A DNA stretch of 5,191 nucleotides from NCBI GenBank assembly GCA_020027655.1, contig JAHKKJ010000521.1, positions 1 through 5,191 of the forward strand, given 5' to 3'. This document shows, one piece after another, positions 1-5,120 of the stretch. A program made the translations under genes and the position numbers. Position 1 is the stretch's first letter. Each line of letters opens with the position of its first letter. The notes beneath the pieces are model-generated. The model made no database searches. It saw nothing but the letters and a program-made list of their open reading frames with translations, and had not been told where the DNA came from. Origin of the DNA: Deltaproteobacteria bacterium. Lineage in GTDB: Bacteria; Desulfobacterota; Binatia; UBA9968.

Positions 1-105
1 TTTCCAAAGAGGGAAAATGCTGACTTGCTCTCAGGAGTCGAGAGAGAGGTTTTTGAAAGGAAAGAGGTCCGATAGAAGCGTCTCGTAGCTTGCGAGGACT
101 AATTC

Positions 106-1194
106 ATGAACGATTGTCGCGCCGCTGTCATTACGTCGCATAACCAACCGCTGGAAATTCAGCGAGTCCGCATCCCCGATCCCCTGGAGCCGGGCGCCCT
201 GTTGGTGAAAATCACCGCCTCCACGCTTTGCGGCACCGACGTGCATCGCTGGCATGGTCCGCTGCCTGACGGTGATACGTTGCCGATCATTACCGGCCAT
301 GAGCCCTGCGGCATCGTTGAAGCGATCAACGGCGACCGCACCGATATTTTGGGAAAGCCGGTGAAACCCGGCGATCGGATCGTCTGGAGCTATGTCAGCT
401 GCGGCTCTTGCTACTATTGCAGCGTTGCGCTCCAGCCGTGCATTTGTTCCGGGCGCGCCTCCTGGGGGCACAACCGCAGCGATCAATACCCGTATCTCTT
501 GGGGAGTTGCGCCGAGTACATGTACGTTCCACCTCCCTGTCTTATCATCAAAGTTCCCGAAGAAGTTTCCTCTGCTTCCGCGGCGGCATCCGCCTGCGCA
601 TATCGCACTGTGATGCACGGCTTCGATCGTTTGGGCGCCATCAAGAGCCATGAGAGCGTAGTCATCCAGGGGAGCGGGCCGCTGGGTAATTTCGCAACTG
701 CGGTGGCGCGCGACCACGGCGCAAAGAAGGTGATGGTCATCGGCGCGCCAGCCGCGCGATTGGAAGTTACCAAGCGGATGGGCGCGGACGCGGTACTGAA
801 TTTAGAGGAGGTCACCGATCCGAAAGACCGGCGCGCATGGGTACGGGACCGCACGGAGGGACGTGGGGCCGACGTGGTGATTCAAGTCGCAAATAACATG
901 GCGGTGCCCGAGGGGCTGACTTTGTTGCGCAAGGGCGGGCGGTATCTGAACATCGGCGCCGGCGGCAACGCCAATATCTCGGTCAAGAGCCTGCCGCAGG
1001 AGATGATCTTTCATACGATTCGATCGGCGGAGCCGCGCCACTGGCTGCAAGCGATCGACTTTCTGGCGTCGCGCAAAAAAACTTTTCCCTTCGAGGAAAT
1101 GATCAGCGCGAGCTATACCCTGGACCAGGTAAACGACGCGATGCAGGCGATGGCGAGCTATCAAGTGGTGAAAGCGGCCATCAAGTTTCAATAG
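106..1194 (+). CDS. Zinc-dependent medium-chain alcohol dehydrogenase (TM0436-like)
   Basis: A cytosolic NAD(P)-dependent oxidoreductase expected to interconvert an alcohol and a ketone or aldehyde; the substrate cannot be read from sequence. Seen: 362 residues, the usual length for the family. The GroES-like catalytic domain (about 1-160) carries the catalytic zinc ligands Cys42 (LCGTD), His65-Glu66 (GHEPCG) and probably Cys164. A structural-zinc lobe starts at Cys99 (CGSCYYC). The Rossmann domain has GSGPLG at 189-194. The phrases GKPVKPGDRIVW (83-94) and FPFEE near the C-terminus match the TM0436-like subgroup as I recall it. The ATG at 106 is preceded by GAGG at 94-97, 8 nt upstream. It stands alone on the + strand and converges with the bactofilin gene, so no operon partner is visible; a partner could lie left of the window. 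The structural-zinc cysteine spacing is unusual (see findings). Family is secure, substrate unknown. Confidence 0.95.
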   Translation: MNDCRAAVITSHNQPLEIQRVRIPDPLEPGALLVKITASTLCGTDVHRWHGPLPDGDTLPIITGHEPCGIVEAINGDRTDILGKPVKPGDRIVWSYVSCGSCYYCSVALQPCICSGRASWGHNRSDQYPYLLGSCAEYMYVPPPCLIIKVPEEVSSASAAASACAYRTVMHGFDRLGAIKSHESVVIQGSGPLGNFATAVARDHGAKKVMVIGAPAARLEVTKRMGADAVLNLEEVTDPKDRRAWVRDRTEGRGADVVIQVANNMAVPEGLTLLRKGGRYLNIGAGGNANISVKSLPQEMIFHTIRSAEPRHWLQAIDFLASRKKTFPFEEMISASYTLDQVNDAMQAMASYQVVKAAIKFQ

Positions 1195-1218
1195 CGAAGC
1201 ACGGACCGAGTATTGAAC

Positions 1219-1243
1219 TACCCCGCAGGCAGCTGACGGGGTA
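1219..1243 (+). other. Hairpin downstream of the dehydrogenase gene
   Basis: A 7-bp perfect stem, TACCCCG (1219-1225) with CGGGGTA (1237-1243), encloses an 11-nt loop. It lies 24 nt after the dehydrogenase stop codon. No T-run follows it on the + strand, so it is not a standard intrinsic terminator. It could slow 3'-end decay or be part of a dispersed repeat. Confidence 0.35.
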
Positions 1244-1281
1244 TCAGAACATAGCGATGAGAATTTATCCCAAAGGCGTCA

Positions 1282-1304
1282 CCCCCGAATGTTTTAATCG
1301 GGGG
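1282..1304. repeat. GC-rich palindrome in the convergent intergenic space
   Basis: CCCCCGA (1282-1288) pairs perfectly with TCGGGGG (1298-1304) around a 9-nt AT-rich loop. It sits between two convergent genes, where a two-way transcription stop would be expected. Neither strand has a following T-tract. It may be a stand-alone stem-loop or the first part of a larger repeat that continues to about 1355. Confidence 0.4.
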
Positions 1305-1321
1305 GCCAGTTCCGGTCTCGC

Positions 1322-1355
1322 CTGGATTCCCGATAGAAGCATTCCGGAATGACAG
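1322..1355. repeat. REP-like interspersed palindromic repeat
   Basis: The arms CTGGATTCC (1322-1330) and GGAATGACAG (1346-1355) form an imperfect inverted repeat. Arms of the type CTGGATTCC...GGAATGAC are, from general knowledge, a very common intergenic palindrome in environmental proteobacterial and related genomes. A small stem, CAGAC (1353-1357) with GTCTG (1366-1370), overlaps its right end. Whether this genome has many copies cannot be seen here. Confidence 0.5.
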
Positions 1356-1393
1356 ACTCTAAAAGGTCTGGGAATACCTCTTTACGCAGCAAG

Positions 1394-1415
1394 CTGCGGG
1401 GAATCAAACCCGCAG
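1394..1415 (-). other. Hairpin downstream of the bactofilin gene
   Basis: CTGCGGG (1394-1400) pairs with CCCGCAG (1409-1415) around an 8-nt loop. It lies 25 nt beyond the bactofilin stop codon in the direction of that gene. An overlapping alternative stem, GCAGC-AA-GCTGC (1386-1397), could compete with it. No T-tract follows on the - strand, so a terminator role is possible but not shown. The CCCCGCAGC/GCTGCGGGG theme also resembles a dispersed repeat. Confidence 0.4.
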
Positions 1416-1439
1416 TGATTGAACTCCGGACCAGCGAAC

Positions 1440-2012
1440 CTAAAGTTCGCGCGAGACGCCGGCCTGTTCTCGGGCAGCTGACACGGTCTTGCCGGCCTCG
1501 TGAGCTCGACCGTTAGCGAACTTTGCAGCCTCTGAATCGTTCCAACCAAACTCGACGTTGCCGCGCATTCGCGAACCGGCAGCAACGATCAATGTTTTTG
1601 CTTTGAGATCCCCAACGACCTGAGCGGACTCCGAAAGCGTGACCTGCCCGCTTGCGACGACGGTTCCTTCGACCTCGCCTTCGATGGTGACGGCCTCGGC
1701 GTTGATCTTCACCGTCAGATGGGCACCCTTTTGGACATTCAAGTTACCCTTGATGTGAATATCTCCCTTGAACTTTCCGGCAATGCGCACATCGCCGTCC
1801 CCTTCCATCTTACCTTCGATGCTGACCCCGGAACCGAGAACGGATTCATGACGATCTCTTGGCAGACTTTCCCTCCGCGAGGCAACGGGATTTACGGGTG
1901 CCGGCGCCGGTTCGGCTTTTTCGGCTTTTTCACTTGGTTCGCTAGGCATCGCCCTTTGCTCGTTCGGCATCGGCCTTTGTTCGTTCTGAGCCGTCTCTTT
2001 CCAAAGCGCCAT
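1440..2012 (-). CDS. Bactofilin (polymer-forming cytoskeletal protein, DUF583)
   Basis: Bactofilins assemble without nucleotides into filaments or membrane-associated scaffolds that organise cell shape, stalks or wall enzymes. Seen: 190 residues. Residues 1-57 form a low-complexity, probably disordered arm rich in Glu, Pro and Ala, with a tandem NEQRPMP/NEQRAMP heptad at 10-23. Residues 58-157 form the repetitive core with regularly spaced Gly and Val/Ile strands (GSGVSIEGKMEGDGDVRIAG, then further turns to GNVEFGW), the pattern of the right-handed beta-helix. The C-terminal 30 residues are charged and again probably disordered. The ATG at 2012 has an excellent Shine-Dalgarno (AGAGGAGG, complement of 2018-2025) 5 nt upstream, which fixes the start. 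No peptidase partner, often adjacent in other genomes, is visible. Its precise cellular role here cannot be inferred. Confidence 0.93.
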   Translation of the reverse strand: MALWKETAQNEQRPMPNEQRAMPSEPSEKAEKAEPAPAPVNPVASRRESLPRDRHESVLGSGVSIEGKMEGDGDVRIAGKFKGDIHIKGNLNVQKGAHLTVKINAEAVTIEGEVEGTVVASGQVTLSESAQVVGDLKAKTLIVAAGSRMRGNVEFGWNDSEAAKFANGRAHEAGKTVSAAREQAGVSREL

Positions 2013-2032
2013 AGAAACCTCCTCTTTTATTG

Positions 2033-2062
2033 ATTTGATGATCCGTCGCTACCAATTAACAA
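2033..2062 (-). promoter_or_regulatory. Candidate sigma70-type promoter of the bactofilin gene
   Basis: On the - strand TTGTTA (complement of 2057-2062) and TCAAAT (complement of 2033-2038) are separated by 18 bp. Each matches four of six consensus bases. The -10 lies about 20 nt before the start codon, giving a short leader that would just contain the Shine-Dalgarno. The match is modest, so this is a tentative call. Confidence 0.25.
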
Positions 2063-2116
2063 CTGAGACTAATTCTACGGGAGCAGAATGGAATGAAATA
2101 AAGCAAAGCGGGTGCC

Positions 2117-2284
2117 ACTAGTTCGTTCTCACTGAAAAAGGCAACTTCATGTTTTGGCCGCGCTCCCCATGGACGGCAAGTCCTTTGTCAGCCGACCGGT
2201 CTCTCGTTGGCCCCTTCGATAAACCCGGGGCCGGCTCTGAGCGCTGTCGAAGGGTGAACGGAAAGTTTTTCAGTGAGAACTAGT
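2117..2284. mobile_element. MITE-like element, non-coding, with terminal inverted repeats
   Basis: The left end 2117-2139 and right end 2266-2284 are inverted copies sharing ACTAGTT and CTCACTGAAAAA; the left copy has an extra CGTT between these blocks. Each end carries the palindrome ACTAGT. A second inverted repeat is nested inside: CCCTTCGA (2212-2219) with TCGAAGGG (2247-2254), extended by CGTT/AACG outside it. The inner unit (CTGAGCGCTGTCGAAGGG type) resembles a repeat widespread in environmental bacterial genomes. No open frame or transposase is present, so movement would need help in trans. No convincing target-site duplication is seen at the edges. Confidence 0.5.
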
Positions 2285-2600
2285 TAGAAGATTGATAGCC
2301 TTGCGGACGGCGCGCACCGAAACAGTTGAACTTCGTCGATGCGCGCGCAAAGAATTTTCAGAAGTTATTTACCTGACGACGTGAGCCATGGGGTCGATAA
2401 ACAAACTGCTGGTTTTTTGACGCTGGTACAAGAACAGACAAATTGTTCAAAATTGTAGTTTTAGGGATAAACTTGTACGGAATTCGATATCTAAAACCGG
2501 CGGGCGACTGCCCTAGCCCCGATTATCATGCTCAGAAGGAAACTACGACACGGTGTCGATCGAGGGGTGAGCCTGGAGGAGTGAAGGCTTCCCCTTCGGG
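2285..2600. other. Gene-free stretch with no recognised feature
   Basis: I find no credible gene, RNA gene or strong palindrome here. The stretch is mixed in composition, with AT-rich patches around 2430-2500 that include AATTGT twice (2441-2446 and 2452-2457). It lies between the MITE-like element and the composite repeat block that ends at 2745. An unknown small RNA cannot be excluded. Confidence 0.4.
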
Positions 2601-2607
2601 ATGTTAG

Positions 2608-2651
2608 ATTGCAAATCTCAAATGGCAAATTTGAAATCTGAGATCTGCGAT
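2608..2651. repeat. AT-rich imperfect inverted repeat
   Basis: ATTGCAAATCTCAAAT (2608-2623) is an inverted, slightly diverged copy of ATCTGAGATCTGCGAT (2636-2651), with the palindrome CAAATTTG near the centre. The motif TTTGAAAT also occurs twice as a direct repeat (2630-2637 and 2651-2658). The composition differs sharply from the GC-rich genes on both sides. Reading through it in one frame gives a peptide made of repeat translation (ISN, ICNL themes), not a gene. Confidence 0.5.
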
Positions 2652-2719
2652 TTGAAATTCCTCGCGTAGCGGGGACAAGGCCCATTGCCTTCGCTCCGGA
2701 GGGCTCGCTCCTCGATCGC

Positions 2720-2745
2720 TGTCACGAGTCAATAATCCGGGCTAG
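2720..2745. repeat. 26-bp direct repeat, copy 1
   Basis: This copy reads TGTCACGAG, then a variable triplet, then ATAATCC, one variable base, and GGCTAG. It matches copy 2 (3608-3633) at 22 of 26 positions in the same orientation. It lies 7 nt beyond the stop codon of the SUMF1-like gene. It adjoins small stems such as AAGGC/GCCTT (2677-2691) and the CTCCGGAG palindrome, so it may be the edge of a composite repeat spanning about 2600-2745. Confidence 0.55.
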
Positions 2746-2752
2746 CGTTGGC

Positions 2753-3460
2753 CTACCGTCCAAGCGTCAGTGCCACGCGAAACCCGTAGTCCGCATATTT
2801 GAAACTTGGCGGAAGCGAGCTCCTGGCGGCGCAGCGGCTGAATTTGATCTGGTGGCGCCACGAGCCGCCTCGCGAAACGCGTCGTTGTCCGAAGGCAGGG
2901 CCCTGGGGATTTCGCTCCGGCGAATAGTGATAGTAATGGGCATCGTAATAGTCGCCGCACCATTCATGAACGCCTTCGCTCATGTCGTAAAGTCCGAAGT
3001 CGTTGGGCACATTGGCGCCTACTTTCTGCGGCCCGCCGGTTCTCAGATCACAGCCGGCATAGGGTCGCTCCCAGGGCGGCTCGTCGCCCCACGGATAGAG
3101 CGCGCCTGCAAGCTGGCTTCGCGCCGCTCGCTCCCACTCCGCCTCGCTGGGCAGGCGGAACTCTTTGCCCATTCGTCGGCTCAACCACTTACAGTACGCG
3201 TTCGCTTCGTCCCAGTTGACGCCCACCACCGGCTGCTCGGGTTCGGAAAACATCGCATCGGACCAGAAAGGCGGAGCCGGCACTTGTTCCGCTTCGACAA
3301 AAATTCTGTACGCTCTGTTAGTGACCGGAAATTTTCCGAGGCCGAAGCTGTCCACCCAGACACGGTGGCGCGGCATCTCGTTTTCCGGGCCGCTTTCGCT
3401 TCCCATCAAAAAAAAACCTTCGGGGATGACGACAATATCGGGCACTGGCTCTGGGATCAT
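2753..3460 (-). CDS. SUMF1/formylglycine-generating-enzyme-like protein, catalytic cysteines absent
   Basis: Belongs to the FGE-sulfatase (SUMF1) fold family, whose true FGE members oxidise a sulfatase cysteine to formylglycine, while many relatives serve other or unknown roles. Seen: 235 residues, a single complete domain. It has GFFLMGS (15-21), the FPVTNRAY block (44-51), FRLPSEAEWERAAR (101-114), YPWGDE (122-127), NDFGLYDMSEGVHEW (153-167) and RVSRGGSW (194-201). It ends in RCAARSS (209-215) and YGFRVAL (225-231). The segment after RGGSW is about three residues shorter than in true FGE, and neither active-site cysteine is there; only the neighbouring structural Cys210 remains. Hence it is unlikely to activate sulfatases, and no sulfatase is visible. 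No signal peptide or lipobox is seen, so a cytosolic location is likely. The ATG at 3460 has an in-frame TAA just upstream and no Shine-Dalgarno. Family is firm, function unknown. Confidence 0.9.
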   Translation of the reverse strand: MIPEPVPDIVVIPEGFFLMGSESGPENEMPRHRVWVDSFGLGKFPVTNRAYRIFVEAEQVPAPPFWSDAMFSEPEQPVVGVNWDEANAYCKWLSRRMGKEFRLPSEAEWERAARSQLAGALYPWGDEPPWERPYAGCDLRTGGPQKVGANVPNDFGLYDMSEGVHEWCGDYYDAHYYHYSPERNPQGPAFGQRRVSRGGSWRHQIKFSRCAARSSLPPSFKYADYGFRVALTLGR

Positions 3461-3467
3461 GACAAAA

Positions 3468-3496
3468 AGTTAAAGCGGCAAAAGGAAATATGTCAA
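3468..3496 (-). promoter_or_regulatory. Promoter of the SUMF1-like gene, probably leaderless
   Basis: On the - strand a perfect -35, TTGACA (complement of 3491-3496), is followed after exactly 17 bp by TTAACT (complement of 3468-3473), which matches three of six -10 consensus bases. Only 7 nt separate this -10 from the ATG at 3460, so transcription would begin at or beside the start codon. That fits the lack of a Shine-Dalgarno. Confidence 0.45.
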
Positions 3497-3524
3497 GTAG
3501 GTGATCCTAAGACACAAGGATGTG

Positions 3525-3594
3525 CAAGGTTCAAAGTTCCAGGTTCAACGTTTCAACTTGTTTAAGCACCTTGAACATTGACCTTTGAACCTTG
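3525..3594. repeat. Inverted repeat with 26-bp arms (GGTTCAA family)
   Basis: The arm 3525-3550 (starting CAAGGTTCAAAG) and the reverse complement of 3569-3594 agree at 22 of 26 positions, around an 18-nt loop. Each arm is itself built of short GTTCAA-type units. The element lies between the tcuB stop and the SUMF1-like promoter, just upstream of the -35. It could form a large stem-loop in a tcuAB transcript, acting as a 3'-end structure. Similar GTTCAA-rich repeats are known from environmental genomes; copy number here is unknown. Confidence 0.55.
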
Positions 3595-3607
3595 AACTCT
3601 CCGCCAG

Positions 3608-3633
3608 TGTCACGAGCGCATAATCCCGGCTAG
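3608..3633. repeat. 26-bp direct repeat, copy 2
   Basis: Same layout as copy 1 (TGTCACGAG, triplet, ATAATCC, base, GGCTAG), differing at four positions. It contains the tcuB stop codon (3630-3632). The two copies are 888 bp apart and bracket the SUMF1-like gene together with its promoter and the GGTTCAA inverted repeat. Confidence 0.55.
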
Positions 3634-4723
3634 TGACCTGGCGCTTCGATCCGCCGCTGCTCGATCGAGTAGCGCACAAGAGCGGCGTAGCGGTAAACCA
3701 CGTGAGCGAACTTGCCATACGGCAAGGTAATAAACAGGCCGGCAACCACTGCCAAGTGTATGACCAAAAGGATTCCCATTGCCGCGGTATCGCGCAGAGC
3801 GAGTAAAAGCATGCCGGTCAAACTGGTTAGAAATAACAGCACCAAAAAAGCTACGTCCATGCTCATCATCTGTGTCGCGGCAGGATCGCGGTCGCTTTTC
3901 CATTTCAAAAAGAGTAGACCGCTGGTGCCGATCAGCAGCCCGACCCCGCCTACCAGCTAAGAAGCGGATACGGTGCCTGCCAGCCCAGGAAGTGATCGTA
4001 GAACGCTGCCACACTGGTGGACGCGAAGTCGAGCAAGAAACCGTAGAAGACGAGGTGATGAAACCAGCGCCTCGATTGAGAGAAGCTCGCGGCCGGATAG
4101 TTGCAGCCGGCGCCGCCGCCCTTCATATAACTGAGGCCGAAGGCATCCTGCGTCGCGCGCCAGAAAGCTTTCAGGTCAATCACGTCGGACAAAGCGCCGC
4201 CGGTCTCGCGCCAGAAGCGCACCGCGCCAATCACAAAAACCACTAAACCATAGAGCGCGATAACAAGCGGCGGGATGGTCATAGCGGCATAGGGAACCAC
4301 CCGGTAGAAAGCTCCCTCTCCGAGGTGGATCGCGAACAGAACATCACGCCCAATAAATCCGAGCACCAGGACAAAAATAGTCACGAGGCTAGCGCCGGTG
4401 ATCAGAGCGACGGCCAGTGCGTTCCGCTTGAACAAACCGGAGAGCATGGCCGGCCAAGTGAATTCGCGGTAAGTCTCCGCACGTAGCTCGGACAGTAGCT
4501 TAGGGACGTTCATCGCGAATTCGTGAGGCGGCGCATACTGGCAGGCGTAGTAGCAATCGCGGCAATCGAAGCAGAGGTTGGCGAGGTAAACCAGATCGCC
4601 TTTGGTAAATGTCCGCCGCAGCTCCATCGCCGGAAAAACCGCGCAGTATCCTTCGCAGTAACGGCAGGCATTGCAGATCGTCATCTGCCGCTCGCCTTCT
4701 TTAACCAGCTCAGGCAGTGGCAC
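3630..4723 (-). pseudogene. tcuB: TcuB-like iron-sulfur/heme membrane protein, frameshifted
   Basis: TcuB of Salmonella moves electrons from the FADH2 of TcuA to the membrane using two 4Fe-4S clusters and heme. Seen, numbering from GTG at 4723: a first cluster motif Cys17-20-23-27 (CNACRYCEGYC), a second at Cys51-54-57-61 (CFDCRDCYYAC), and membrane segments near 102-124, 145-168 and 222-242. A KGGGAGCNYP motif lies at 201-210. The frame stops at TAG (3950-3952) right after YPLLSW. The family sequence resumes in another frame from 3956 as LVGGVGLLIGTSG, continues through two more hydrophobic segments and the PYGKFAH motif, and ends at 3630. I chose GTG 4723 because GGGAGG (complement of 4733-4738) lies 9 nt upstream; a TTG at 4747 is also possible. 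It overlaps tcuA by 14 nt, showing translational coupling. Identity is strong; whether it is broken or mis-sequenced is open. Confidence 0.88.
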
Positions 4724-5120
4724 GGCGCGCCGCCTCCCGCCCGGCAATCCGGCCGAAGACGGAGCCGATGGTCAGTCCGAATCCAGCCAGATAGCCTTTC
4801 CCGAGGATGTTGCCGGCCATCACTTCGCCCGCTGCGAAAATATTTTTTGCCGGCCGCTCGTCTTGCATGATCACGCGCGCCTGCTCGTCCACCGTAACGC
4901 CGAGATAAGTAAACGTAATGCCGGGGCGCAAAGGGTAGCCGTAGTAAGGCGGCGTATCGATCGGCCGCGCCCAATGGCTTTTCGGCGGATCGAGTCCTTC
5001 GGCCCGGCAGCTGTCCAGTGAACCCGGATCGAATGTGCCTGGCCGCACCGCGCGGTTAAACCCTTCTACCGCCGCCACCAGCGCCGCTGGGTTTAGACCT
5101 AAGGCGGTTGCCAGCTCGGC
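4710..5120 (-). pseudogene. tcuA: TcuA-like FAD-dependent tricarballylate dehydrogenase, C-terminal fragment
   Basis: TcuA oxidises tricarballylate to cis-aconitate with FAD and hands electrons to TcuB. Only about 136 C-terminal residues are present of a protein normally over 450. Seen: an AELATALGLNPAALV helix, then PPYYGYPLRPGITFTYLGVT, which is typical of the TcuA/fumarate-reductase-like flavoprotein core. The FAD-binding C-terminus follows, with NIFAAGEVMAGNILGKGYLA and GFGLTIGSVFGRIAGREAA. The natural start is missing; a GTG at 5078 is internal and not a true start. The reading frame meets TGA at 5133-5135. Upstream of about 5120 the family similarity ends and the other strand encodes an unrelated repeat. 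The stop overlaps the tcuB start, the normal tcuAB arrangement. The real substrate may be another polycarboxylate; separate A and B genes argue against the fused CobZ type. Confidence 0.85.

Noticed and set aside
28..44. CTCTC/GAGAG hairpin upstream of the dehydrogenase as an operator
   Set aside because: A five-base stem in a purine-rich stretch is expected by chance, and no promoter elements could be placed around it.
1..75. Open + strand frame from base 1 ending in TAG at 73-75, possibly the tail of an upstream gene
   Set aside because: Only 24 codons (ending EVFERKEVR), no family recognised, and another + frame is also open here. It cannot be told from chance, though a gene ending here would be 30 nt upstream of the dehydrogenase.
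31..717. Open - strand frame of 228 codons across the dehydrogenase gene
   Set aside because: Antisense to a well-supported dehydrogenase, with no recognisable domain; a by-product of GC-rich codon use. The same holds for - strand frames at 483-854 and 802-1191.
1719..2033. Open + strand frame of 104 codons, and the - strand frame 1382-1585
   Set aside because: Both overlap the bactofilin gene in the wrong frame or strand; the bactofilin has a strong start signal and a recognisable core.
2491..2685. Open - strand frame of 64 codons
   Set aside because: Its sequence is largely a translation of the AT-rich inverted repeat (ISN, QISNL, ICNL themes), with no ribosome-binding site or family match.
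2852..3565. Open + strand frame of 237 codons
   Set aside because: Antisense to the SUMF1-like gene and running into the GGTTCAA inverted repeat; its composition is Arg- and Ser-rich without motifs, while the - strand frame has a full conserved domain.
3525..3633. Possible CRISPR array from the GTTCAA repeats and the nearby direct repeat
   Set aside because: The units are inverted and adjoining rather than evenly spaced by unique spacers, and no cas gene is present.
3950..3962. Programmed -1 ribosomal frameshift joining the two tcuB parts
   Set aside because: No slippery X-XXY-YYZ heptamer precedes the stop, no family precedent is known to me, and residues seem to be missing, which points to a deletion or sequencing error.
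3779..4246. Open + strand frame of 155 codons, plus similar frames at 4523-4870 and 4671-5021
   Set aside because: Antisense to the tcuB and tcuA coding regions, whose cysteine motifs and membrane segments are clear on the - strand.
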